Positions 1 through 11,287 of a stretch of 64,000 nucleotides of DNA are shown one piece after another. The position numbers and the translations under genes are program-made. The DNA comes from Hanleya hanleyi. Lineage: Eukaryota; Mollusca; Polyplacophora; Lepidopleurida; Hanleyidae. The stretch spans positions 124,001-188,000 of the forward strand of contig JAVTVY010047868.1 of the NCBI GenBank assembly GCA_036873755.1, written 5' to 3'. The notes under the pieces were generated by a model. The model made no database searches. It was not told the origin of the DNA and saw only the letters and a program-made list of their open reading frames with translations. Position 1 is the stretch's first letter, and each line of letters begins with the position of its first letter.

Positions 1-689
1 CTCGTATACTGGTAATTGGTGAGCTGTCCAATATAACATTTCAGTTGGTTTATCAATCCCTCCTAACCATTCTTGTTTAAATAAATGCTTCCTGTAGAAT
101 TGTTCAACGTCAATTATTAGAAGCAATGTGTGAATCATTTCATTTTTACTTTAGTCGATTCTTATTGAGTTCAATGTTTGGAGATCAAAACTGAACATAC
201 AAAGTTTGAATTAATAAATTGGTCTAAAATTAATAAAAAAATAAACTTATCCCGCAATAATGTCAACTAAGACAATTTGATAATCATATGGAAATATTTC
301 TTTTTGACATTTCAAAAATCATCAAAAATATACACAACGTAATAAAATCATTAGTTACTGTAGATTTTTATTATTATCAATATTTTTTATTAATTAATTG
401 GTATGGAGCCTCTTGTCGGTGGGGTTTTCTTGTCCGCTGGTTCTGGATTCAGTTACAATAACGATAACCCAATAAGGTTGGCCAAAACTCGGTGAGAATT
501 CATTTACATGCGAGAATTCAAATCTAACTTATATGTAAACCATTTTTGAACAGATATAATCCTATGCAATTAGGGCTCTGACCGTGTTTCACACAAGGTT
601 TCATATTTATTTGTAAATACTGATATTACCAGATACTCGTTAAGGAATTGAGTATAAGTACACCATCATTGAATACGATTATTTAACTA
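1..689. other. AT-rich non-coding sequence
   Basis: No gene is recognisable. The first ~30 bases match the repeat arm seen near 41000 (CTCGTAT.TTGGTAATTGGTGA), so the window opens inside a dispersed-repeat copy. The rest is AT-rich with no supported ORF. Confidence 0.5.
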
Positions 690-1567
690 CCACAAAAAAG
701 TTTTCAAGGGAAGTGGTATTTGTCTTTCAACCGGTCACAATGATATACCAAAAGTGTATTGGACTCCCAAAATGCATAAAACACCATACAAACTAAGCTA
801 GATTCATAGCTGATTCTAGAAGCTGCATCACCAAGCTTCTTTCAATCCTGTTGACGAGGGCCCTTCAGGGGGTAAAAGCATTTTAGGAAAGGTATTGTGT
901 CAATATTTCTACAAACTCTGGCGTTGAATGTATGTGGATATTGAAAAAAATAAAATGTCTTACGGAAGAACTAAATGCGAACGGACACATATCGTAGACA
1001 TGTACCCAACATGGAATTTCTCGACTCTCTGTACTACAATCCCTCAAAATAATCTGATTGACCGTTTTAGTGCATTAATAGCATCGGTGGTCAAGAAAAC
1101 TGATCGTCGAAATATTAATGTCAAAAACCATAAAGCCTTCTTTAGCTCTACTACATACAAAGGATATCATTGATAGTATGTTTCTTTGTTTATACAGTTG
1201 GTTGAGTTTCTCATTAATAATATCTATGTGAAATTTGGCAACACAATATATCAACAACATAGATATTCCCATGGGTAATAATTGTGCACCCCTTTTGGCT
1301 GACATATCTGTTCTCTTATGAGAACCGATAATTTCAAAGCCCGTTTATTGTTATTCACCAAGCGCTATATAGACGATCTTCCCGCTGTCAATAATCGCTA
1401 TATATATGACGCAGTGGAGGATATATAACCACCTTCACTGGATTTGAATGAAACTATATAGAGCCCTGACGGCACATTATATTTATACCTTTATCTCTAT
1501 AATAATTGAACGGGCCTTCTTTCTCGTCGACTTCACGACAAGCGAGATGATTATAATTTCGATATCT
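690..1567 (+). pseudogene. Degenerate Penelope-like reverse transcriptase, middle part
   Basis: This stretch is clearly homologous at DNA level to the better preserved copy at 34010-34670 (same order: PKMHK-type motif, then WDFSTL.TTIP, then the GIP.G-like region near 1260). It then continues into the YIDDLL-type region near 1365. Reading frames are broken repeatedly, including a missing base run around 1180-1270 and many stops, so it is a dead copy. Its 3' continuation is displaced to 2159-2318 by an inserted repeat. Family assignment to Penelope-like elements rests on RT motif style and on tail organisation elsewhere in the window; a related non-LTR RT class is the alternative. Confidence 0.65.
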
Positions 1568-2158
1568 TAACCCTATCTGGCCTGGGATTTTTGGGACCTG
1601 CCCATGGGCGAAATACCCCCCCCCCCCCTCCCATAATTATTTTTCTCACCCCTTGGACTAGGGAGCTGAAACTTACCACACTATACCCTTGGGTCAAGCT
1701 CTACCAGAAAATGTAAAAAAAATCCAAGATGGCCGCTTTATGGCGTCACAGAGACGTCATTTTCAAAAACGGCATTTTGGTCGATTTTTCAGTCAGATTT
1801 TCCGTTTTTTTTATTTATGGAATTTCTCAGCAAAAACAGCATGATAAATTAGTCAATATTAATGTGATGTGAAATAAAATAGTTTTTGCCTTCTTTTCAT
1901 CTCGGAAAACCAGAAATTTTGGCATCGCTTTTCTGGTACCCCACTTGGCCGCCATCTTGAATTTACCCATGATCCTCTGCTCGGGGGGTTATGCAAATAG
2001 GCTCAAATGACCCCAATATGATAAACTATGAAGTCACGGAGTTTCAGCTCTCCATTTTTTGTCGTTCCGGAGATAGCGCAGAAAGTTTGGTAGGGGGGTA
2101 GGCAGGGGGTAGGGGGAGTTTGCTAGGCCACTCGGCCACCGAGGGCCCCTATTCGAGT
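1568..2158 (+). repeat. Dispersed repeat family A inserted in the RT relic
   Basis: About 590 bp starting CCCTATCTGGCCTGGG, with a C-rich run, GTGACGTCATTTTC-like middle part and GCCGCCATCTTGA motif. Close relatives lie at 59151-59690 and 62639-63184, and diverged ones at 2735-3300 and, inverted, at 5640-6130. It cleanly interrupts the reverse-transcriptase homology (left part ends ~1567, right part resumes ~2159). No protein is recognisable, so it is probably non-autonomous. Confidence 0.7.
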
Positions 2159-2318
2159 CGGACCTGCATATGTCGTATACATATCACGCCTGGTAACACT
2201 TTGCTATGTCATGTGTAAAATGTGATGATTTTAATCAACGTCACACAACAATATTTCAGAAACTCATAAAACAGGACTATATCACTAAGCGCCTTCACTC
2301 AAAGTTTCTCAAATTATA
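2159..2318 (+). pseudogene. Penelope-like RT, C-terminal remnant
   Basis: The reading resumes the RT relic of 690-1567 with the C-terminal block C.KCDDFNQRH...LIKQ.Y.TKRLHSKFLK, the same block as at 36140-36333 and 53310-53488. It runs directly into a gypsy RNase H fragment near residue LKLYTRLS, so the 3' end is truncated. Confidence 0.65.
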
Positions 2319-2660
2319 CACAAGACTATCAGTCGATTGCTCACAATATGGATTAGGAGCTGTAATATTGCAAGATGGCCAACCAGAGGCCTTTGTCATA
2401 CGATCGATAACATCAACAGAAATAAACTACGCACAAACTGAAAAAATAAAGATTGGGAAAGGATCCACATAGTTATAGATTCTGCTTCTGCATACTCCGG
2501 TGTACACCCAACGCGTTCTTCTCGAGTGGATATTAAAAAAAGCCTCTGGGAGAGGGTCCACAGAGGTTGGGCCGAGAGTTTGCTTCCGTATTAGAGCGGG
2601 ACAGATATGGCAGATATACTCTCTCGATGGCATACTTACCAACCCGGGAACCGTCCATTA
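2319..2660 (+). pseudogene. Ty3/gypsy pol fragment (RNase H)
   Basis: The translation contains VDCSQYGLGAVILQDGQPEA and, further on, TEINYAQTEK, the standard start of a Ty3/gypsy RNase H domain. Another frame near 2610-2635 reads MADILSRW, the usual end of this domain. The segment is frameshifted and truncated. The matching integrase N-terminal region of probably the same element sits at 6130-6510 in the same orientation, so later insertions split it. Confidence 0.7.
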
Positions 2661-2734
2661 ATAATGACACAGAGTCGGCAGCACATGGTGTTACAATCTG
2701 TCGATCGCCGCCGAGAAATGTAGCGTAATTGAGA

Positions 2735-3300
2735 TAGTCCGGCAGCCAGAGGGGTGAACATTGCGCTAGAGGTCCCACAATAGGTTTGAATGGTTTTGAC
2801 ATCTATGGACCATGCAGATAACGAAACCGATGGGTGCCCACCTGGCACACTTGAGCATCTTGATAAAACACAACTCCATGGCAACCACAGGAAAAATAAC
2901 TAATATTATCAGAATGTGAATAATTTGATCAATATCTGAATATTTTGCTTATTCTTGAGCTGTATCTATGAGTCAAGCTCTACCCGACAATGCAAATATA
3001 GCAAAGATGACCGTCCTGGTGACGTCACAGTAACGTCATTTTTTAAAAAATGCATTTTCTTTTTGGCGAATTTTTGACCAGATTTAAAAAAAAAAAAATT
3101 ATTTATGCAAATTTCTCCGCATTAACTGACGAATAAATTGGAAAATAATTATCTGATATAAATTAAAATATTTTTGACCACTTTTACCCAATAAAATAAA
3201 AAATCTAGAAGAAACATGGCCTAGATACCATTTTTGTTGCACCCATACGGCCGCCATCTTGAATTTGCCCATGAAGCTTTGACCAATAGACTTTTGCCAA
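2735..3300 (+). repeat. Repeat family A, diverged copy
   Basis: Shares with the 59151 copy the order: GTCAAGCTCTACC, GTGACGTCA..GTAACGTCATTTT, TTTATGCAAATTTCTCCGC, GCCGCCATCTTGAATTTGCCCATGA. Its left part (2735-2880, GTCCGGCAGCC...CCATGGCAACCACAGG) is repeated in inverse orientation at 5985-6130. Together the two copies flank the LINE fragment and probably split a gypsy element. Confidence 0.6.
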
Positions 3301-3302
3301 TA

Positions 3303-4065
3303 GGAGAGGGAGAATTGAGGTTTAACGTAGCGTTCAGTAATATTTCAGCCATATAGCGACGATCGAACAAACTTCTAAGTATTCAAGTTAATAACTTAGT
3401 AACCCAACACATTTCTCTCAAATAACTTAAGATACAATCTTCTTTCAACCGACTAAAAAGATCTTCTGACGTAGCTACTCCATAAAAAGAATCTTTTACA
3501 ATCTTAAAATCTATACAGTTGATAAGAATATATTTCACTGTGAGATATTCGTGGAGTAAATGTTCGTAAGTTAATGGTGTGTGGTCGATTCTACATCGCC
3601 TGATCATGGCTTGGTCGAAACGTTTCTGGCTTTTCAAATGAGTATAGCCTACAGTTTTTTGAACTCATGTAGTTTGTTATTATTCACAGCATCCCATGAA
3701 GATTGAAACAGCTTTCTCATATAAGTAAAGATAGAGGGTCTGGAATGGCTATATGGGATTCCAACCGGATCAATCTCATTATCTAGGGCTGCCTTAGCCA
3801 TTTTATCAGTCTCAGTATTACCTTTGATGCCAACGTAACTAGGCAACCAACAAAATCTACCGTCATATAATTGTAGAATATTCAAGATGGTCGGATGAGT
3901 TAAAGTTCCACTTTTAATTACTTGAAGGCATGACAGTGAATCTGAGAATATGACATATTTCCCCCTATTAGTGGATCAAATACTAGAACATGCTGCTCTC
4001 TCGCCATCTTTAGAAACATCTGTATACATAGACTCATATTGACAACAACGTGATAAGCTATAAAT
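3303..4065 (-). pseudogene. 3' end of a LINE (RNase H and C-terminal region plus 3' tail)
   Basis: Read on the minus strand, 4065-3886 gives a frame with one stop containing YTDVSKDGE and YVIFSDSLSCLQ. It continues at 3885-3649 with FCWLPSYVGIKGN.ETDKMAK, the RNase H domain of Jockey-like LINEs. Then 3637-3383 encodes RCRIDHTPLTYEHLL and TVKYILINC.DF, the typical C-terminal region with part of the zinc knuckle lost. After the stop at 3383, positions 3372-3303 carry a tail (CGTCGCTATATGGCTGAAAT...GTTAAACC) that matches the 3' tails of the SINEs at 11288, 39745 and 55850. It is a 5'-truncated, frame-broken LINE. Confidence 0.75.
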
Positions 4066-4099
4066 CCTACCCAATGGATATTATCTCTTTAACAAGGTT

Positions 4100-4440
4100 T
4101 ACTTCGTGTTGAGGCGTTTACACTATCAGACGTCTGCGATGCTCATCTGTTAACATCAGATGAGTTGCATGTGTGAGCTGATTTATCACCACAGCTCCTG
4201 AGCTAGCGTATCTACTTCCGCTTAAGCCGGTGCTAGGGGCCGTGTGGATACTTCATGGTGTCCACATGCACATCTGCAATACAAGCGCGGCTGAGATACT
4301 AATGCTACGTGAAGTGCCGAAGGTAGCTTTCCTGTGGAGTCATATGGTTGCTTTTTAACATGGTGTAAGGGTATATAATTCTTAGCAGAACGGCATGTGC
4401 CAGAAACGGGGTTGATATCTAGTGAGTGGTTCCCATGGAC
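4100..4440 (+). repeat. Dispersed module B (GCTTAAGCCGGTGCTAGGGGCCG family)
   Basis: Contains CGCTTAAGCCGGTGCTAGGGGC, an adjacent hairpin (CTCATCTG..CAGATGAG, 4143-4166) and CAATACAAGCGCGGCTGAGATAC. Inverted relatives occur at 7560-7758 plus 9905-10010, 10200-10450, 34674-35037 and 40735-41060. The same GGCCCCTAGC core is found in the Penelope tail unit. No protein is encoded. Confidence 0.6.
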
Positions 4441-5639
4441 GGCCACACTCTCTGAACGTTTGCTGAAATATGTGGGGTACTGAATGATAAGACAAAATTA
4501 TATGGATAATGATAATAATAATTCGGGACCCTCATACACTCGGTTTCTCTGGGGTGAGAAACGGCATAGGCCTATCTTCTATTTGGTTTGGAATATTGTT
4601 TTGATTTTACCTGGATACAATTCGCTCCCAAGTAAGGCGTGTGATATATCTAGTAAGTTTCAACTCTTTATCCTTGTATGAAAATGGAAGACACATTGGG
4701 GTTTCTTGATTGTCAACATGACCCTTTCTTATGTCTGTCGTCCACAAAACTGATAAATGATTATCGCCAGTATAAGCATGAGACACGGAAACGCCATAAG
4801 CATCATAAATTCTCGCTTGGTGCTGTATTTGAAGACAGTACCGTCAGAATAAGTTGTGAGGTAATGCAGCTTCTTCACCATTGTATGTTATCGTTTACAT
4901 CAGGAAAGCGGGTTCCTAAACATGTATGTACGTCTACGAATATTTCGTTTTGGAAAATGAGTTGCACAAAATGTTGCTGTGATTGCTTTATCAACAAGCA
5001 GCTCGACTGATCCGCATGCATAATAACTGAACCAAAATAACGATTCCGAAATGCATGTAAGTGACTAGGAGCCTTTTCGAGCGGGGGAAATCAGTAATCC
5101 CTGTGCCTTAGCGATTCTTTCCCGGCCATGCACATTGAGAGATAAAACTTTGGGAAGATTCGGCTTGTCCTGTCAGCATCATTTTTAGCCTATTTACAAA
5201 CTACTTCGAGCAAGTTATCATGAGTAAACCTGCGATGTCGACTGCATTTTAGCAGTTATTGATCTAGAAGTGTTAAACATATTTATTTTCTAATATAATC
5301 CTCAGAAAATATGCATTAATAAGAAATTGAAAAATCAGCCCAAAACATCTGTAGCAATGAGATTTATTGAATATTACGTCGTCCTGAGCTCATCATAGCG
5401 GCGATCTTTTGGTTCTGTTTACTTGTACGGTAACGTTTCATTCCATAACGGTCCATAAACATAAAACTTGAAACTTGAGTTGACTCATCCCATTTTGAGT
5501 GCACGTCTCCCTGGTGCTCCAGAATGAAGAAGCATTGAGAGTTTACATCTCTAACGTTATAGCGTATCACGTGGGAGTAACTTTTAGCCTACCCGCAAAA
5601 CCCTCTGAATAAACTTCGTGAGTAAATTCAAGATGTCGA
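4441..5639. other. No gene recognised
   Basis: Short ORFs here (for example 4678-5010 +, 5364-5570 -) show no recognisable domain and no splice-consistent neighbours. I treat the stretch as unannotated repeat or intergenic DNA. The segment 5580-5640 resembles sequence near 5200, suggesting an old local duplication. Confidence 0.4.
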
Positions 5640-6130
5640 CCATATGGGCGTAGCAAAAATGGTATTGGCCATTTTTGTGAGGTGAAAGTGGCCAGAAGTG
5701 TTTTTTTTTTCATACCACATTATTATTCTTTAATTTATTCCTCAGTTAAAGCGATAAAAACTACATAAGTGAAAAATTCGAAAAATCAGTCCAAGAATTC
5801 GACCAAAAATGCATTTTCCTACACTGTGACCTCACCAAAGCAGCCATCTTGGATATTTTGCATTTTCGGGTCGCGCGTAGATATATGGTGGCAAGTTTAA
5901 TCTCTCTAGACTGAAGGATAAGGAAAATATTCAGATATTGATCACATTGTTCACATTCCTTTAATATGAGGTATTTTGTCCTGCGGTTGCCATGGAAACA
6001 ATGTGTTTTATCAAAATGCTCAAGGGTGCCAGGTGGGCACCGATCGGTTTCCTTATCTGCATGTTCCATAGATGTCGAAACCATTGAAACCTATCGTGGG
6101 ACCTCCAGCGCAAAGTTCGACCAAAAAAAC
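5640..6130 (-). repeat. Repeat family A, inverted copy
   Basis: The reverse complement shows the same landmarks as 2735-3300 (GGTCGAACTTTGCGCTGGAGGTCCCAC near its start, then CCATAGATGTC, then GCTTTGGTGAGGTC). It lies opposite to the 2735 copy, making a large inverted pair around the LINE fragment. Confidence 0.6.
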
Positions 6131-6510
6131 CTATTTGGCTGCCGGACAAAGAAAGCTACAAATGACACGAGGAAGGTAGCTTCAGATATACTCGAGTGCG
6201 GTATTGGAACTGCGGAGATGAGCTCTGCATCGTAAAGAATCTCGAAGATGACAAAGTGACTTTTTCCAAAGAAATGAGGCGAGAAATTCTGGATGTCGTT
6301 GATAATGGAGACCTGGCTATCGAAGAGTGTAAACGTCTTTCAAGGGTTGTTATTTGCTGACTTCACTTATCATCTCTGATCACAGAAATAGTAAGCAACT
6401 GTGAAATTTGCTTGGCATTGATAAATTCACAACCCAAATTATCACTGATTCCCCATGATCTACCGTTTAAACCATGGGAAAATGTGGCTACAAGGTATGG
6501 TCTAAGAGAG
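6131..6510 (+). pseudogene. Ty3/gypsy integrase N-terminal (zinc-binding) region, broken
   Basis: Frame +: EMRREILDVVDNGDLAIEEC then a TGA, then ITEIVSNCEICLALINSQPK followed by SLIPHDLPFKPWENVATRYG. This is the region around the HHCC zinc finger of Ty3/gypsy integrase and its linker into the catalytic core (compare the family pattern CEIC....NSQPKEPLIPHE.P.RPWE). The core itself is not found downstream. Same strand as the RNase H piece at 2319-2660, so likely one element split by nested insertions. Confidence 0.7.
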
Positions 6511-7344
6511 GGTATGTGTTGAAAAATCTGTTGTGTTGAGACTCTTAAATGTGTTGATACTCTTGGCTCATTCCTCGTTCAGATGAGTAATGGAAACGTC
6601 TTGCCCAGAAACGGTCGACACAACTAACTCAGGATCGTAGATACTAAATCTCCCACTCTAATCCCAGCTTCACGACGCGAAACGAGTATGGGTCTAGCAA
6701 ATTTGCGCGATACGGCTTTCGAAACTGTGAACTCTCTTTTCCCAGTGAGAAATGCATAGCGTTTGACAGTAATGAGAAAACCGGACAGGTTCAAGGAGTA
6801 TGTAGGCCTATCTGTGTAATTGTACGTAAGTTACCGCGAGACCATTAATAGACTGTGAGTATCATTACTGGACTGTGAGAATCATTAATGGACTGTGAGA
6901 ATCATTAATGGACTGTGAGAATCATTAATGGACTGTGAGAATCATTAATGGACTGTGAGAATCATTAATAGACTGTGGCAATCGTTAATAAACTGGGAGA
7001 TAATATTGAACTGATAAGGATAAGGATATCTTTATAAATGTATTCTATATTCAAATGAAGAAACACAGATTGATCACCCATATTCTGATTTATTTAAATA
7101 TAACTGGTCAGAATAATCTCTTTTCAGTCATGCAAATGTAATTTTCGTGTTTAGTGATTCTGGCGTTTTATCTGTTACACAGTGTAAAGAAGTGGATAAG
7201 ATAGCAATTTAATACAACTTGAGCCTTCTGAGTACATGTAATTTCAGCGATAAGGCAAATCAGTACAATCTGTGTGAAAGTTGATATGTAACAACGTAAC
7301 TTTTACATGTAACTTTGAACGTAACGGATTTGATATGTTTTTAA
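6511..7344. other. Intergenic DNA with a minisatellite
   Basis: Apart from the 20-bp tandem repeat at 6849-6995, no ORF or known repeat is recognised. Confidence 0.4.
6849..6995. repeat. 20-bp minisatellite
   Basis: About seven copies of GACTGTGAGAATCATTAATG; the outer copies are diverged (TATCATTACTG at the left, GACTGTGGCAATCGTTAATA at the right), the middle five almost identical. Confidence 0.9.
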
Positions 7345-7558
7345 CATCATGATGTCCTGTCGGCACCATTGAAAACCGCTTCTCTCTTGCAGGACACTAG
7401 CCTATGTTTATGTATACTAGGTTTCTTTTTGTTGTTATTGTTTTTTTTTAATTTGGTGCTAATGCTGTTATGGATTAGGTCTTTGGATTATGAACGCGGA
7501 AATTCTTTAATGGACGACGGCTGAATATTGAATGACGGACTAAATGCTTGTAATTGTC
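7345..7558 (+). repeat. Penelope-like tail unit, 5'-truncated copy
   Basis: Carries the landmarks of the tail unit: ATCATGATGTCCTGTCGG, CCGCTTCTCTCTTGCAGG, CTATGTTTATGTATACTA, GGTCTTTGGATTATG, and the end ..TGCTTGTAAT. Better copies are at 35575-35812 and 36325-36733. Confidence 0.7.
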
Positions 7559-7559
7559 A

Positions 7560-7758
7560 GACTGGAGCGATATGCAAGAGGTGGAGAAAATTGACGAGGT
7601 CTGGTGACTAAAAACAACCATATGACTCGACGACTAACATTCAGACCCGAGAATACGGTGGATTCTGGGGCGTAGCCTTAGTACCTCAGCCGCGCTTTTA
7701 TTGCAGCTGTTCATGTGAAGATTATGAAGTAACCAAACGGCCCCTAGCACCTGCTTAA
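7560..7758 (-). repeat. Module B copy, left part (split by a TTAA transposon)
   Basis: Matches 10200-10385 (GGAGCGATATGCAAGAGGTGG, CAGACCCGAGAAT, CCTCAGCCGCGCTTTTATTGC, CGGCCCCTAGCACC). It stops at TTAA 7755-7758 and resumes at 9905 (TTAAGCGGAAATAGATACGC), as expected if one copy was opened by the element between. Confidence 0.75.
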
Positions 7759-7965
7759 AGGGGAATGTTATCACAATTTTTGAAAGGCTAAAACCAATAA
7801 AAAGCAGTTCCCTGTGGCCTGCTTTATTTTTTAGAATTATTTTCAAAATTTTAGCGATGATGCAATATCCTGAAATACGGCTCCAAAGTGCCTGATTTTT
7901 ACCCCCAGAAAATCCGCCCGGCGATTACCCTGTGACGTCACACAGTGAAGCGGCCAGAGTCAAAC

Positions 7966-8190
7966 ATGGCGGATAACACAGACAGCGGTACAAGCTCTGA
8001 CACAGATTGCGATTTCAGCGTTAACCACGTTGAAGACTGTGACGTTGGAGATTATACAGGTCTTGGAACTGAATAGAATGTAGAGGCAGTAAGCGATCAT
8101 GAAACTAAAGGAGAAGGAGAATCTATCGAGTCATATAGATTTGAGCCATATGTACAAGCGAATCTGGGGTCAAACTGGGTCGTCCTGATG
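7966..8190 (+). pseudogene. Transposon-associated acidic/YRFEP protein remnant
   Basis: ATG at 7966 opens MADNTDSGTSSDTDCDF, an acidic Ser/Asp-rich stretch. It hits TAG at 8074, then continues in frame with ESIESYRFEPY. Short proteins with an acidic start and a Y.FEP motif are common companions of THAP proteins in invertebrate transposons (family recollection, not provable here). Broken by the stop. Confidence 0.45.
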
Positions 8191-9446
8191 TCAGGCCTGT
8201 TTCAAGCCGGTGGCAGGCCGTGTCAGGCTGTGGCAGGCCGGTTTAAATACACTGATTACATGCTTTATACACGAAATTGCAACTATCTGTGGATCTTACA
8301 ATCATATTTATACATTTCTGCTTTTATCTGGCATTTTTTTAGGCATAAATCAGTTATTATAATGCACAGGATCGTAAATTTACTCTTCCGTGCTAAAAAA
8401 ACTTCTAAATAATATAGCAAAAAGAAAACTAGGCCGGCTTGGCTTATTGTGGATGTCACTATAATATATATATTCATTTAAAATCTACAGATAATTTGTT
8501 ATTGTAAGAGCATACTATGTAGTTATTTACGCCTTTATTTTTATATGTGTGTGTTTATTGACATTGTATGGTTCATTATTTTTCAATTCTTACGGGACGG
8601 ACAGATTGTTATACCGTGGCAGGCCGGCTTATTTACATTGCTTACGTGCTTAATTTTATTATGTGTTTGTCAATTATTGTTAGCGATTTGATGTTAAAAC
8701 GAGAGCTAATCCATACCTGTGGATAAGTTCTCTCAAATGAAAACAAAGTTTAAATTCCAAAGGAAGCTATTTGATGTTGAAACAATAACTAACTCGCCTG
8801 TGGAGAAGCCCAGTTTATTTCTTTTGGACACCCTGTTGCTGAACGCGCGACGTTAAACCTTAATTCTCTCACTCTCCCTCTTGGACACCCTCACATAAAA
8901 AATTGTTTGCTTCACACCTTTCGGTTAGTTTCAGTTACTCTTCCGGTGATCAATTTCAATTTATTGTATCAAAAAAAAATAGAATGTATGTGCTCACATG
9001 GAGATACAAAAAGACACCAAATAATCAGGATAAGCTGGTGCCAGAAGTGAATTTCCTATATACGGGAATAAGTTGATTAAAAGTACATTGATTATTACAG
9101 TTCAGTTAATAGCTGTAGGATTCAGGATTGGCTGTTCGATCACTCCGTGGGACTGATGCAAAATTTCAAGAGTGAAAGATTAAATCTTCGGTAGAGGAGA
9201 CGATGGAAGCGGTGTGGGCCCAAACATCCAGGGAGATTTACAGTGCTTGTCTGCGGGAACGGTTTGTCGCTTGCCGAGTCCACGAGGTCGGTCGTCCCTG
9301 TATAACTCACGCACTCCGGCAGACTGAGGGGTTGTCTATTTTCTCTTTCTGATAAAGGTTTATTTGTCTTGATCTTGGAAATAGCTTCTTTCAGTATAGG
9401 GGGATATCCACACATTCTTGCCATCTCTGTTGTTGCACAGCTGTCG

Positions 9447-9626
9447 TCAGTCTAGTGAGCGAAATAAATGCGAGACCATTTCGTTGGCTTTCCCCACGTG
9501 TTTTGCACAAATTTCGTCGAATTTCTCCCCGATTTTTTCCCCGTTTGGCCACGAGTGCAACTTGAATCCATCTCCATTCGTGTTGCTACACCCTCCAACA
9601 ACACACCGACGAGGTATGATGCCTCC
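9447..9626 (-). pseudogene. THAP-domain fragment
   Basis: Minus-strand frame reads PRRCVVGGCSNTNGDGFKLH then SWPN, the first zinc-binding Cys pair and conserved Trp region of a THAP finger. The later C..H pair is missing before the stop at 9447, so the finger is incomplete. It lies inside the TTAA element and is probably a relic of its DNA-binding domain. Confidence 0.6.
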
Positions 9627-10199
9627 AAAGTACGAGAATACAGTCGAAAAATCGAAAAATATTGGAGCAGATTTTACTTGTTTACGTATGCTAATGCTAA
9701 TGCTAATGCTATGGCGGACTGGTTCACTCTGTGACGTCATGGGTCAAAGGTCACCGCTTTGACAGGCTCGTGGTAGGAACGCGTTTAAATCGCCAAATTG
9801 ACCGTTTTGAAGTTCGGAGATCGGGGGGAAAACTATATAGTCGATTTCTTATAGTATCAAGGTATATATTAACGTTTACATAGGTCCGGCGATAACATTC
9901 CCCTTTAAGCGGAAATAGATACGCTAGCTCGGGAGCTTTGATGACAGATCAGCTCAAACAACTCATCTGATGTTAATGAAAGAGCATCATAGACGTCTGA
10001 TGGAGTAAACGCCTTAACAAGGGGTAACCTGGTGAATGCAAGAACCCCGGAAAATCTAACCTGTAATGTCTGACGTCGTACGGCTTAAGCTTTCCACCGA
10101 AACAATAAACCTACATATATTTGCCGAGTGACATGTACAGGGGGCGGGCCTCGGGGAGTAACAGTCCACCAGCAGAATCCTACCATATACAGGTAATAA

Positions 10200-10450
10200 A
10201 ATGGAGCGATATGCAAGAGGTGGGAAAAATTGCAGGAAAAATCAAATATATGACCGACACCTAACATTCAGACCCGAGAATTCTATGGATTCTGGGACGT
10301 AGCCTTAGTATCTCAGCCGCGCTTTTATTGCAGATGTTCATGTGGAGACTATGAAGTATCCACACGGCTCCTAGCACCGGCTTAAACGGAATTAGATACG
10401 CTAGCTCGGGAGCTTTGATGACAGCTCAACTCAAGCAACTCATCTGACGT
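10200..10450 (-). repeat. Module B, uninterrupted copy
   Basis: Holds GGAGCGATATGCAAGAGGTGG, CAGACCCGAGAATTC, CTCAGCCGCGCTTTTATTGC, GGCTCCTAGCACCGGCTTAAAC and GATACGCTAGCTCGGGAGC. Direct repeat of 7560-7758 plus 9905-9990. Confidence 0.75.
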
Positions 10451-10619
10451 AATAATGTGTGCATACTCAAGTTATAATTTAATAATTAGACATTTCCACA
10501 AAGTGGATGTTCTTATGTTTTCACGAGAAACACCACCGCGACTTTAAACGCGAAACCGTTAAATATTTTTGGGTCAGAGTTTGTGTGCTATCTCCTGGGA
10601 AATTTATCTGGTTGTGTTT

Positions 10620-11160
10620 TGATAGTCGCTGTTCCCCACTAGGTGGCGATGTAGTTCGAGTATAGGTAAACCTTTCTCTCACGATTTCGTCTGAATGGCT
10701 TGTTTGATTTCTATGAAATTTCATTACAATGGTCTTGAAGGATAGGCAATGTGCTGAAAAGATTTTGGTTTAGCTGGCATAACTATAAAGGCACGTTGTT
10801 TTGAGTCTCAAAAAACATTTTTTCGTGAAATGAAAATTTATCAATTCGTTTGGAGAAATATAGGATTGCTGACCTGATAATTCTCTTTCGGTGCGAATCA
10901 AATTGCCATTTAAATGAAAAATCACAAAACCTCCATAATCATTTTCCCTTGAACTCTTATGTGTCATCTGCCTAGGGCTCTAGATTTCACCTGCTTGTTT
11001 TTCGTGGTATTTAGTCATCACTAGGTGGCGCTATAGACATGAATGCAATGATCTTGCAAGATAGACAAATGACTGAAAAGATTTTGGTGGTGTTGGCAAA
11101 ATCATGGAGGCTCGTTTTTTTTATCCCAAAATAAGTTTTTTTTTGACAAAAATGGTAATT
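10620..11160 (+). repeat. Diverged tandem repeat units with CTCF-like motifs
   Basis: Two units (~10630-10830 and ~11010-11160) share CACTAGGTGGCG, CTTG.A.GATAG.CAA, CTGAAAAGATTTTGGT and a GGC/TTCG-rich end; a third, weaker unit begins ~11735 (CATTTGGCGGCACTATA). CCACTAGGTGGCGA at 10636-10649 and TCACTAGGTGGCGC at 11018-11031 fit the CTCF core consensus. No protein. Confidence 0.55.
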
Positions 11161-11287
11161 TACTTCTTCGAATCAGGAAAAGGTCATTTTAGTTTGCTGG
11201 ACATGAATATAACATTCCCAGTGTTATAATTCAGTGGCCAAATGGCCATTTTTTCAAATACGTGAAATTCTCATTACTTAAGTCCAA

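Larger units (their letters stand above)
7759..9904. mobile_element. Kolobok-like DNA transposon (TTAA target duplication)
   Basis: Termini are a 14-bp inverted repeat AGGGGAATGTTATC / GATAACATTCCCCT, flanked on both sides by TTAA (7755-7758 and 9905-9908). The insertion splits a module B repeat whose uninterrupted counterpart lies at 10200-10450, which fixes the boundaries. Inside, a minus-strand ORF has a THAP-type C2 start (9447-9626) and a plus-strand remnant has an acidic N-terminus followed by YRFEP (7966-8190). TTAA duplications together with THAP domains are known from the Kolobok superfamily; piggyBac also uses TTAA but lacks THAP. No transposase core is seen, so it is non-autonomous. 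Confidence 0.75.

Noticed and set aside
9940..10020. Possible hammerhead ribozyme in module B (CTGATGGAGTAAACGCC)
   Set aside because: It resembles the conserved boxes, but the second box would need GAAA, stem II is absent, and the inverse copy at 4110-4215 differs at core positions.
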